Part shown: positions 1 through 11,500 of the stretch, in pieces
Numbering within the stretch: the stretch's first letter is position 1
Layout of the letters: every line of letters starts with the position of its first letter
From: Capitulum mitella
Taxonomy: Eukaryota; Arthropoda; Thecostraca; Pollicipedomorpha; Pollicipedidae
Reading direction: 5' to 3'
Length of the DNA: 64,000 bases
Assembly: GCA_030062745.1 (NCBI GenBank)
Contig: CP099848.1
Coordinates: 13,677,568-13,741,567 of the forward strand
Program-made: the position numbers and the translations under genes
The notes under the pieces: model-generated
Database searches by the model: none
What the model was told of the DNA's origin: nothing
The model's input: the letters and a program-made list of their open reading frames with translations, nothing else

Positions 1-204
1 TCATGTCCTGCAGCCATGATGTTTAGGTGTTTGCCCCTGTCCCTGGTGTCATATTGGTGACGTTTTTGTGCCCAGGAGCCGTGGCGCGTGGGAGCGCCCC
101 CCCCCCCCCTGTTCCAAGTGACGTGTCGGTGGCGTTTCGTGCCCGTTGTCCGCGATGTGCGCTCTATGCCCAGTAACGTGGCGTGACGTTTCCGTGTCCT
201 GCAG
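1..204. other. Upstream intronic or 5' UTR sequence of the strawberry notch gene
   Basis: No coding exon is supported here. A C-run lies near 99-110. The first 22 bases resemble the splice acceptor and start region at 193-214 (both read TGTCCTGCAGCCATGATG), so the acceptor of the first visible coding exon appears to be partly duplicated about 190 bp upstream. The true promoter and possibly further 5' exons of the gene probably lie before the window. Confidence 0.5.
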
Positions 205-3200
205 CCATGATGTCGGGCAACCTGTCGCGGTTTCCGGGTGGCGGCGGCGGCGGCGGCCCGCTGCCCGATGTGATGATGCCGCCCGGCCTGCCCGGCGGCT
301 CCGGCCCGCGGATGAAGGTGGCCGTCAAACCGTCCGCGGTGAGTCTGCGCCGGCCGACGCTCCCCAAGCCCGCGACACCGGCGCTGGCGGGAGGCCGCGT
401 CCTTGTTCTCTGGAGGTGTCCTGAGAGTTCTGCGAGGTTGTTCCGTTTGCAGCGAGCTCGAAAGTTTCTTGGCAGTTAGTATTCTTTGTGTGATGCGCTG
501 TGATGACATTGGAGAGAGAGGTAGTGGTTATTATGGAAAATGTGGTATGTCTAGTGTTTAACTGACATTTTCCTTTCCTCGCAAGCAACCATACGACGAC
601 CCCTTTCTGGTAGGTGGGATTGTGAGCTTGTGGTGGAATTACGGCCCCATTGTGTGTTTGTGTAGCTTTGAAACTATGTTAACTTCAGCTACCCTCCCAT
701 AATTCTAAAGGTCTAATAATCGTCATGCATGGTGATCAACGTGTTCTTAAGCCACGAACGATTAGAAGCCTGGGTATGAATTAGCGATGTTGAACGTGGA
801 TTGTCTCTGCCAGCACAATGCAGTAAACAAGGTAAAGAATGTGAATGAGTACCATCCATATGCTGACAAGGCAGCTGTTTTAGGCGGAGAGACGATGAGC
901 ATGTTGAAATCCTGCCACTGCCTGTATGTAGCCTACGGAGATGCTGTGTTGGTCCATTGAAGCCCGAGATGGGTGATGACCGTGCGGTTTTCCGCCGCGT
1001 TTTGTGTCGGCGCGTCACGCTCCGGGCTGTCGCGGGCCGCGCTGTTCCTGTTCCGGACAGAGAGCCGTCGAAACGGACCAACGTGCTGGCCACTTCCTGC
1101 TAAACCTGCGCTGCGGTGGGCGGATGTGCAGCTGTTGATTGTCCTGCGTGGATTGAACCGTTGAACAGCGTGATGTGGTTTTTCGAGAGCGCCATTGCAC
1201 AGTGGCTCCACAAGGAAAGTTTCGTCGCAGGTCCGGGCGTAATGTGGGCGGAGGGGGGAGACTGAATGTTGGTATATATGACAGATACTATTCAGTCTCG
1301 AGCACTGGGGTTTATGTTGCAATCCTGTTTATGGTGTTGCCCGTACTTGCCGGAATCGGACTTAGAATGGGAGAAGGAACTGCAAACTTGTGGGAAATGT
1401 TGGCAGAGTTGAGGTAACCACTTAACGCGCTGACACTGCCACCGCTGACTAAATGCGTGATAAGCCGCAAAACGGGCTTAGTCGACCAGTCGTATGGTCA
1501 GTACAGGGATAACCAGTAGCCAGAAGAATGCCGTCGAGGAACCATTGGTGAGGGGTAGTTGGGTTATGAACGTTCCTTGACGTCTTGAAGTTGCGATTCA
1601 TTGTCGCGCCCCTCTCCCGTGCCGAGATATCGCCACGTTAGTACGACTTAGACCTAGGGAAGTCTGATAACTGGCCCTGGTCTGGGCTTGTCTTGCCCAG
1701 TGCTTGGTGGACAATTTGTTTATAGCAGATGGTTGGAAAATGAAGAAAGTATGGTCGCGGTTTGAATATTCACAACACCATATGTCAACTTTGCATGGTT
1801 CAGCATTCACTAAATTGTATCTGTATCTGTATCCTCAAACGAGCATGCTGAAAGTGTACTCAGAGACAACTGGTGTTCTGTAGAAATTTGCCTTCACTGT
1901 GCTGTGGTAGTACTGTAATTAAATTCATACAAAGTAATGTGGACATGAGGCTTGCGGTCAGGAACGTAAGAGTATCCAGAATATTTAGGACCAAAGACGT
2001 CTTTTCCCAAAGGGCTACTGCTAATTTTCCCCTGAGGTACAGTGCATGGTCTTTGCCGCCCCTCCCCCAGCCTTCCCCCACTCGTACTCCCATGCGTACA
2101 GTTTTCAGTCCAGTCTGTGTGTTAGTTCATCCACAAATTCATGGATTTTCATGCCCTGCACCAACACAGTTCAGAACTGGAAATTTGTTTACTTCTGCAA
2201 TACGTTGTGAACATTCTCGTTCATCCAGTTATACACATCTGGTACCTTGCGTCATCTGTTTTGATAGTCAAAACCATTGTCCGTTGGGAGAGTTCATCTG
2301 TTAACCAGCTTGACCGTGTTGTTGGGCCTGGCCTCAGCCACTGGCACTGAGGCCTTCCAGCGCTCTGTGTGGCCGTTGGACGCGTTCTGCGTTTTCCGCG
2401 GGACTGCCGTTTTTGGTGATCTGTCTCCGTCTGCGCCCTGACTCTGCCGTCTGCCCGACAGGCGATGGGCGCCGCCGCCATGATGAATCCGATGATGGTG
2501 CAAGCCATGGCGGCCCAGATGGCTCAGATGGGCCTGCCGCCCATGAGCGTGAGCCAGATCCAGCAGCTGCTCCTGCAGCAGATGAGCCAGAAGATGAGCC
2601 CCTTCATGCCGATGGGCGACTACAAGGTACGTTTCCATATCGGTGGTCGGAGGTTCAGGTATGCCGTTTGGTCACCGTTTGCGCGCACGTCTGCACCGAG
2701 TGTGCCGTGTGTGGCGGGCCGCGGGCCAGGCGTGCATGGCTCCCGGTGCCGGGCTGGTTTCTCTTGGCTCGGGCCGGGTCGGTGGAGGGGTCTCGGCGGC
2801 GGGGCCGTCTCTGTGAGGTTCGGGGCGGAACTGCTCGCCGCCCGCGTGTCAAGTGGCGCGCAGTCTGCGCCGCGGCCGCCGCGGACAGTCAGCTAACAGC
2901 TGTCTCGCCGTTATAGGTGCCTCCGATGCCGGGCGGTTTTCCTGGAATGTTCCCACCCGGGCTTAATCCGCCCATGGTAAGCGCTGTGTCCGCGCGCGTC
3001 CCGGCTCTGTCCGACCGTCGCCGGGTGGTCTGAACCGTCGGTGTGTGTGTGTGTGTGCGTGTGCGCGCGCGCGCGTATGGGTGTGTCATCCCCGTCCCGC
3101 GTATCATGGCTTCTGCTTGTCCTCAGCCAGATGCTGCTGAGGTTGAAACAGAGCAACAGGTTGTTTGTGGGATATGCCGTAGAAATGTCACACGTATTGT

Positions 3201-5491
3201 GTAACCCTGTTCACGGCAAGGGGCAGAATCCCCCCCCCCCTCGGGCTGAATCCGCCCTGTTTTGCTTGCCTATTCCAGGCTTTTTGGCGCAGCTTTACGA
3301 AACTTGTTGACTTTTCCTGTCTATTCTTTCTACGTACTGTGACAAAATTTTGAAATTCTGTTTTGCCCAAAGGCGGAAGTAGGCAACGTTTTTTGGGAGG
3401 CACCTCATGCCATTTTTGGCTCTGTTGAGGGTAAAAGCAAAATGACTACCAAAACTAGCGTTTTTAAGGTAGAACTTAAAGCTTTATATGGATGATTAGC
3501 TTAGTAGTTGGGCAACGTGCAAATACCATTTTTTTTTATCTGAGGTCACTTTACAAGGTCAGGTCAAGGTGGAAAGTCAAAATTTGGTTTTAAAGTAATA
3601 ATTTCGGCGCAGTTTTTTCAAATGCCAAATCCGGAATATATATGAGGTAGAATGGTCCCCTCTACTTGTGTGTCAAGTTTCAGCTTGATATCAGGACAGT
3701 TCACGGAGCTATGACCTGAAATGTCAGTGTGCGTTCCCTATATCACAATAGCTGTAAAATGGAATTTTTGGAATAGAGTGAATTCAAATGATTGAAAACC
3801 TTACAGATAATATTAAATGCACATGAGATCATTCCAAGTGACTCCCAGGTCACTGCAGGTCATTTAAGGCCAAAGGTCAAGAGTTAATCTGAAGAACATG
3901 TCACCATGACAATTCCCCCCTTTTCATGTCCCTGCACCGCCTATGGTAACATTATACAAACACTGTAGTACGATTTGCACTTCTTTAGCATAACATGACT
4001 AGCAGAAGCCAAAAAATTGTGACCTTTTTTGTTCATACAGATGTTGAAGAACTAATCCTGCCATTTCTGAAATCCTGTGAACACCCATGAATTTTCTCAA
4101 AATATTAAATGTACGGACTAATGTTAAAAGTCCCATCCATAATCTCTCGATCATGCCAATTTCATCAAAATCGGCCTACAAACAACGGAGTTATAAGGAG
4201 CCCAAAAATATCCCTCATTTTGACTTTTTGTCCCCCGATATGTACCCGTTCCAAAATTTTAAGACTTCTTTTTATCAAAATGTAGTTACGTCATGGCAAA
4301 TCGATTGCCGTTTGTTGTAATGAAATCGGACGAGTACTGGAGATTTCGGGGTGCCGAATTGCCCCCCCCCCCCGTCTGTAATCGACCATACCGCCAGCCC
4401 TCCGGGAATAGGGTTAACGGGACGTTCGGAAATTTCAAACCGAGGAAGCGGATGCTGGAGTTATGTGGAGCTTTGATTCCCGCTGCCCATTGGCATAAGT
4501 CGGGTGCCAGCTTTCTGTGCGTCTGTCCAGAGGTTCGGATTTCCTCGACCTGGGCAGGCGAACAGTCGTGCAAAATCTCTCAGAACCATCCATGAAGCAT
4601 GGCATGACCTGGATGTAATATGTCGTGCAGTAGATATGCATTGGCGTTGTCTTGAAACTGTGTGCTGGCCACTTCCAAGTTGCTGTAAGTGGGTAGGTGT
4701 TGTAACACAACGTGGACGTTCCGAAATGTGTCCACGCATTGTAGAAAAGGGTCGCCTTTTCAAGGGTTCGCACGCCAGCTGGGGGACAGATTGTGGAGGC
4801 ATCACAAAAGTAATGTCACGTTGTTCTCATTTCGGGGGGATGGTAATGTAATTCTTGTGTGAGGTTAAGTGTTCGTTTTGGTGTGGGGAGGTATGATTCA
4901 TACTCTTTATTTTATTGCTGAAAACATTTACTTGTGATATGTGGGGGGGATTTAATCCATACGTTACAGTTGATTACTGGAAAAGGTTTATTTCTTTTTG
5001 TCGTGTGTCGTGTGTCGTGTCGTGTGTGTCATTGATTTTCGAAAGCGACATGTCTTAGAAGTAGGCGTGACTTTAGGTCAGTGACCTAGAAGTTTCCGAA
5101 AAAATCTGGGATAGTAGATTAGTTGCATATGTCATTATGTGTCATGCCTGAAAGGTTTATTTTGACATCTTGTTTTCCGAGAAATATTGCAAGACGCCAA
5201 ACGTTACTAGACATAGGTCTACCTGACCCGACCTGGTCGACCAGGTCAGAGACCTGATGTAAAAACTTCGACACAAGATGTGAAAAAGACGAAGGAAAAG
5301 GTACACAAAATTGCGTGGCGCTGCGTTTGTTCGTTCTCTCGCAATCCTTGACAAACCTCAGGCGGGCTGTGAACTGCCCCCCTCCCCCGCAGTTGGGGCT
5401 GGATTAAAGTGTGCGACAGGCATGAACTCTGGATTTTTGATATAGGACGTATTGAACCTTCGAAGTATTCAGAGCGTGGGTACGGTTAGCG

Positions 5492-5563
<72 letters not shown>

Positions 5564-8500
5564 CAGATATATGTATATAATCAAATTATGAAGGGAACAC
5601 GCGTCGTAGACCAATTCATCACGGGGAAGCGCGTCGATGAGGCAATGCGAAAGTATATACTCCGATATATGTATATATATAGTTGGTCTACGACGCGTGT
5701 CCCCGTCATAATTTGACCTACGACGCGTTTCTCCGTCATAACACTTACGACCTGTCTCTCCGTCATAACTTGACCTGCGACGCATCCCCGCATCATAACG
5801 CGGGCCACGAGTCGCCTCCGGCCAGGCACGTGACCTTCGGCGTGTCGGCCCATCAAGATTTTTTTGCGGCAAAGACTCGTTGCCCCATATTTGGCATTCG
5901 TAACGATTCGCCACTTTGGTTTAATAGGTACGGGGCCATTTCGGTTGTACTTGTTTACTGTGACACACCGAGATTCCAGTGGATTCTTGCTGTCGTTGGT
6001 TGACACGTTTTTGGTTTGATTGCTCGATACTTGGAAGTTTCTGTTCTTCGTAAACGCGGGTTATCAATAATCCCTGCCATCGTTTGCAAACGGTCTGTGT
6101 GATTTTCGTGCTTGTGTGTGTGGGGGGAGGGGTGTTTGTGTGTGCCCGCACGCTGTACACGTGCGTGGTCGGCAGTGTCTGTGTGCATGTTTATGCGTTC
6201 TGGGGACTGCATGAGGACGTGATTGAGTGTGTATGCATGATTAGCCATTGTATTAGGTTATGGATGACAAAAGTTCTTGACTAAGTGTAATAGTAGGCCT
6301 TCAGACCTTTTTTTTTGTTTCACAAGCACGTCTATGGATCGCTGTGCACGATCTTCGCTGTTGGGGTTACTGATACGTTTACTTTATGTCATACCCGTTG
6401 GGCCGGACATATAATGCATATGCATGCATTTGACGGCCATTAACCAGCCGTGGGCTACCTGCGTCTGAGAGCGACCTTAACCGAGTGAGTGGACACCTCC
6501 CGGAGGCGCCGACCGGCAGTCACGTGCCGGGTTTATGACAGTCCACTCCTCGTCGCCAGATGGGGATGCCGCAGGAGGACGAGGCCGCCGAGGAGGACGA
6601 TGAGGACATGGGCGTGGCCGAGACTTATGCAGACTATATGCCCAGCAAACGTAAGCAAGACTGTCTCAGTTGTTTGAGGCAGCCTTCACAAGTGCTAGAC
6701 GGTGTTTTCATGGGAGTCGTCATTGCTGTCTGCCCCTCTCCGTGGTTGGTTGTGGGACGTTGTTGGAAAGATGATGACCCCTCACCGAAAAGGATTATTC
6801 TGCATTAATCATGAATCGCGGTCAGGAGGGATGAGCTGTGAGTGTGCAAAAGAACATATAAGTATCAGAAGCGACCAACTGCCCACGCTCCGTCGAAAAC
6901 CTCCATGAATGTCGAAGCAAACATATTTTTTGACCTTAGCGTTCAGCGTGTTATCCGCAGGAATGATATCATTGTTGTTTGTATCAAGATATCTGTACAG
7001 ATCATGGTTTTGTATCGATGCCTCTGCAGATGTGTATATTAAGACATGTGGGCGATGTCTGTTGTCCGCCGGGTAGTCAGTTAGAGCTGGGCCCGGTTGA
7101 TATGTGGGCAGTGTCTGTTGTCCGGCGGCCCGTGGTCTGTGAAAGCTGGGCCCGGTTAACATGTGGGCGGTTTCTGTTGTCTGCCGGGTGGTCTGTTAGA
7201 GCTAGGCCCGGATGACGTGGGCGGTTTCTGTTGTCCGCCGGGTGGGCTGTTAGAGCTCGGCACGGATGCCGGACCATGCCGTGACGTCAGCCGTCTGCCG
7301 GACAGTGAAGCTCGGCAGGAAACACCCGGACCCCGTGGTGGAGACGGCCTCGCTGGCCAGCGTGGCGCCCACCGATGTCTGGTACCAGCTCTCCCTGCCC
7401 GAGGAGGTGATCGGCATGGCCAAGCTGTCCGCCCTGCAGCTGGAGGCCATCGTCTACACGTGCCAGCAGCACTCGCAGCTCCTCAAGGACGGCTCTCGGG
7501 CCGGGTTCCTGATTGGTGAGTGCCCGGGGCGGGCATGGCGCGTGGCGCACGGCGAAACACGAACAGCCGGCGTCCTCGGGGTTCTTTATGGGAGAGTTTG
7601 ATCGAAACCTGGCGTCTTTCAAAGGTGCTACGTCATCGATTGTCAGAGAATGCGGGTGAAGGACTAGTCCTTCGGTTGTGCCCTGTTGGACGTGCAGATG
7701 ATGATGTGGGGTGCCGTTGTGTGAAAATCATCTGGGGTGACAGTGCAGGAGTGGATAAAGGATGGGCCCATTCATGGAACGAATGGGCCCCCAGGTGACG
7801 GTGCGGGTGTAGGCAAAGGCCGCACCATAGCTGGCCTTATCTACGAGAACTACCTGAAGGGCCGCAAGAAGGCCATCTGGATATCGGTGTCGAACGATCT
7901 CAAGTACGACTCGGAGCGTGACCTGAGCGACATTGGTGCCGCCAGGATCCCCGTACACCCGCTGAACAAGGTGGGGCAGCGGCGCACCGGCACTGCTCTG
8001 CTCCGGCCGCTCTGAGCCGTCCTCCTGTCCCGTCCCCAGCCCCGTCCTGCTGGGCTCTGCTCTGTCCTCTCCTGTCCTGTCGTACGTTGGCTGGCCGATG
8101 TGGTCGATGTGTCGTATATGTTTGCCTGTGTTGTGTTTCAATATCGAGGCTTGGTGTCGCTCTTGTGCCGGTCGAAGCCGAATCCCAACAATTCGCCACC
8201 CAACATCCCGAGCTCCTGTTATTCGGGTCCGTCATCCATGCAGTTCGGAGCATAAGTTTGAAATAGAATCGTAACAAACAAAGTGCGTGAACATTGGCGC
8301 CTCGGATTACGATAACAAGAAACGCCTGTGCGCCAGCAAAGCTCTGGACTTGCCAGGTGTCCAGTTTGACGCAGAAACGCCGTTTCGCCACGGGTGACTA
8401 TTGTTCCAGTTGAAGTACGCCAAGATCAACTCGGCGGTGAACGGAGACATCAAGAAAGGTGTGATATACTCGACGTACTCGTCACTGATCGGCGAGTCCT

Positions 8501-11500
8501 CGTCCGTGGGCGGCAAATACAAGACGCGCCTGAAGCAGCTACTCAACTGGTGCGGCGACGACTTTGACGGCCTCGTATCCTTTACTCGACGAGCGCATAT
8601 GTGGCAAGGGCGGTCAAGGTCCTACGCTGTAGTCTCGAATTTATAAATGTTCCTGTCCTGTCAAAGCTGTGGCGTTGAGGTTGTTCCTTTTGCGTCGTTC
8701 GGGCTGTTTGGTGACAAATTTGCCGCCGGCCGTGACCTGATGTGCATGTTTGCAATTTAATTAGTCACTTCCTTAACCGTGCGGCGCCAGATCGTGTTCG
8801 ACGAGTGCCATCGTGCCAAGAACTTGTGTCCGGTGGGCTCCTCCAAGCCCACCAAGACGGGCATGACCGTGCTGGAGCTGCAGAAGCAGCTGCCCAAGGC
8901 GCGCATCGTGTACGCTTCGGCCACGGGCGCGTCCGAGCCGAAGAACATGGCGTACATGGTGCGGCTCGGCATCTGGGGCGAGGGCACGCCCTTCGCCGAG
9001 TTCAGCGACTTCATCTCGGCCGTGGAGAAGCGGTGGGTGGCCGGCGGCGCGGACGGCGTGCTGACGAACGCAGCGGCCGGGCGGCGTCGGGCGGACAGCC
9101 CTGTGTCCGCGCCGGTGGGCTGGGGTGGTCGCGCGAAGTAGCGAGACGTTGGTCCGGCGGTACGGGTCCAGCGAACCCTGCCGTTCGCGGTGTTCGTGTA
9201 TCAGGCAGTCCGGTATATCTGAGACGGCTTCGTGGCTTTGATGCCGGTGTCGCGACGTTTTTGAATCGCGAGTTTGACATTTTCTTGTCAGCCTCTCTCC
9301 CCACCTGTCCCAAGCAGTAGTCCGTGAGTTCTGGCGCTCGGCTGTGGTCGCGGAGTGGTGCCCTGTGGTTCGTACCGTTTGGTCACCGCCAAGGAGTACT
9401 GAGCCTTTCCCCCAGCTATTTCCGAAAACGAGTCCCTCCCCCCTCCACCAAAGGTCTTTGGGCACTCGACACTGCTTATCAGGGGATAAAAAGACCATGC
9501 TGATCTCTTTCGATCGCCTTCAGGGAGCCACCCTCCCGTAGCAAGTGACCGCTGTAGACGGGGTCAGGGCCGTAGTGTGTGACCACTATAGACGGTCAGG
9601 ATCTGCAGTGTAGACGCGGTCAAGGTACCCAGTCCGTGATCGCTGTGGACTGGGCCAAGGTCTCCAGTCTGTGACCTCTGGACAGGGTTAGGGTCCGCAG
9701 TGTGCGACTTCTGTGGACAGGTTCAGGACCCGCAGTGTGTGGCCGCTGTAGACAGGGGAAGGACCCGCATTGTATGACCTGGGCCTGCAGGGGCGTGGGC
9801 GCAATGGAGATCGTGGCCATGGACATGAAGCTGCGTGGCTCCTACATGGCGCGCCAGCTCAGCTTCCACGGCACGTCGTTCCGCATCGAGGAGGTGACGC
9901 TGACGGACGAGTTCCGACAGATGTACGACGACGCCGTCCAGCTGGTACGTCGGTGCGGGTCGGGCCCGGCTGCGCACCGTCGGGCCACGCGCCGGTCGGG
10001 ACGTGTCGACTCTTGCCCCAATGTTGGAGGCCCTCGGTTGTGGGTCTGGTCCAGTTTTTGATGCGTCGCATGGGCGGCAAATCACGCGCATGGTCGACGT
10101 GTCCCCAGGTATCGATAGTAAATGCACACAGTGTTGGGTTTTAAAAGCGGCCAGGTTGAACCCTGTCCCATTTCGGGGCAATTTTTCCAAGTGCTTGGCT
10201 GGTTTCCGTCGTATCATGGCCTCATGACCTTTCGTGGCAGGCTGGTTTCATGTGCCGTTACGCGGTGCTTTTGTCTGTCACGTGACGGTGTTCGGTTAAA
10301 AGTTTGGTGGTCGGTAGTTGTTGCCGACGGTAGGCGCGGGGGAAGAAGTTGTAGGCTGATTGGTGGCCAGACAGGACGTTGGACTTCTATTTTCGGAGAC
10401 GGCGGTGGCTGAAAGCGCTGAGTAAGACAGTACGTTGAGCCTGTGATTCTGGTGCGGCAGTGGGTGGAGGCGCGGGAGAAGTTCCAGCGGGCGGCGGAGC
10501 TGATCGACGCAGAGAAGACTCTGAAAAAGTCGATGTGGGGCCAGTTCTGGTCGGCGCATCAGCGCTTCTTCAAGTATTTGTGTATCGGATCCAAGGTCAA
10601 GCACGTAGTGAACACAGCCAGGTCAGTATGCAGCACTTACTTTATTGACAGTGGCTGACGTCAGGTCATAGGAAGAGTCGGGCTTAAGCCGTTGTCTGCA
10701 CGTCACATTGCTGAAAGTTTCCATTGATTCCTTATGTAAAGTGGTGATGGGTTCGTACACTTTTGTAAAGAAACGTGAGTTGAACATGGAACTGGCCACT
10801 TGATGAATGTGTGCTGAGTCGCTGTGGTGGTTGAGGCTGAGAATTTGTACGGAGTCACTGCGGTTGTTGGCACTGTTGACATGTTTTGTTTTGCCACCTG
10901 AAGTCAGCGGTTTGCGCTGGATACGTATTAGGTCTCGAATGGAAATGCCTTCCTGTGGCCTTCTGGCGATGATTCGTGTTGTGTTGTCGCCGACAGCAAC
11001 TCGATCAAGATGGGCAAGTGCGTAGTGATCGGCATGCAGTCGACTGGTGAGGCGCGCACGCTGGAGCAGCTCGAGCGGGACGAGGGCGAGCTGACCGACT
11101 TCGTCTCCACGGCCAAGTGAGCGGACCGGACCGGACCGGACCGGACCGGACCGGGCCGGGGTCGGCAGTACGCAGTACGCTGCCGTCCGGCTGGAGGGTG
11201 CGCGCGCGCCTGGGACACGTCCAGGCTGCGCTGTCGGCGGCGGCAGCTGGAGGCGGCCGCTATGTCCTATGTGTTCGGTGGACTTGTTTCGTGGTGCCGG
11301 GGCCGGCGGCGGTCAAGCCCGCAGTGCACTGAGGATGGGAGGCTGCGTGGAGTCCACGCTCGCCTCAGGCTGCGTCCCGCGGTTACCGGCTGTTCCGCTG
11401 TCGGAAATTGCCGTGCGGCTGCCGTGTTCCCAGACAGATCACAGTCTGACCAGTAAATCTTGGCCTGTGGTGACGTGGCACGTGCGGCGGTACCTTTTTT

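Larger units (their letters stand above)
2977..6559. other. Large sno intron hosting a TTAA element and simple repeats
   Basis: This intron between the third and fourth visible sno exons is phase 0 at both ends. It contains a GT/GC run (3041-3076), the TTAA-flanked element (3205-4413), an AT run (5495-5557) and a short-period minisatellite (about 5585-5810). I see no exon or RNA gene in the remaining 4.4-5.4 kb and 5.8-6.5 kb stretches; the longest open frames there are not conserved-looking. Confidence 0.6.

Noticed and set aside
5585-5810. CRISPR-like array
   Set aside because: Units are degenerate and adjacent without unique spacers, and the window is eukaryotic; it is a minisatellite.
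8773-9498. 241-codon reverse-strand open frame
   Set aside because: It lies antisense to the sno DECH-box exon (8791-9032), is Arg/His-rich, and has no splice or domain support.
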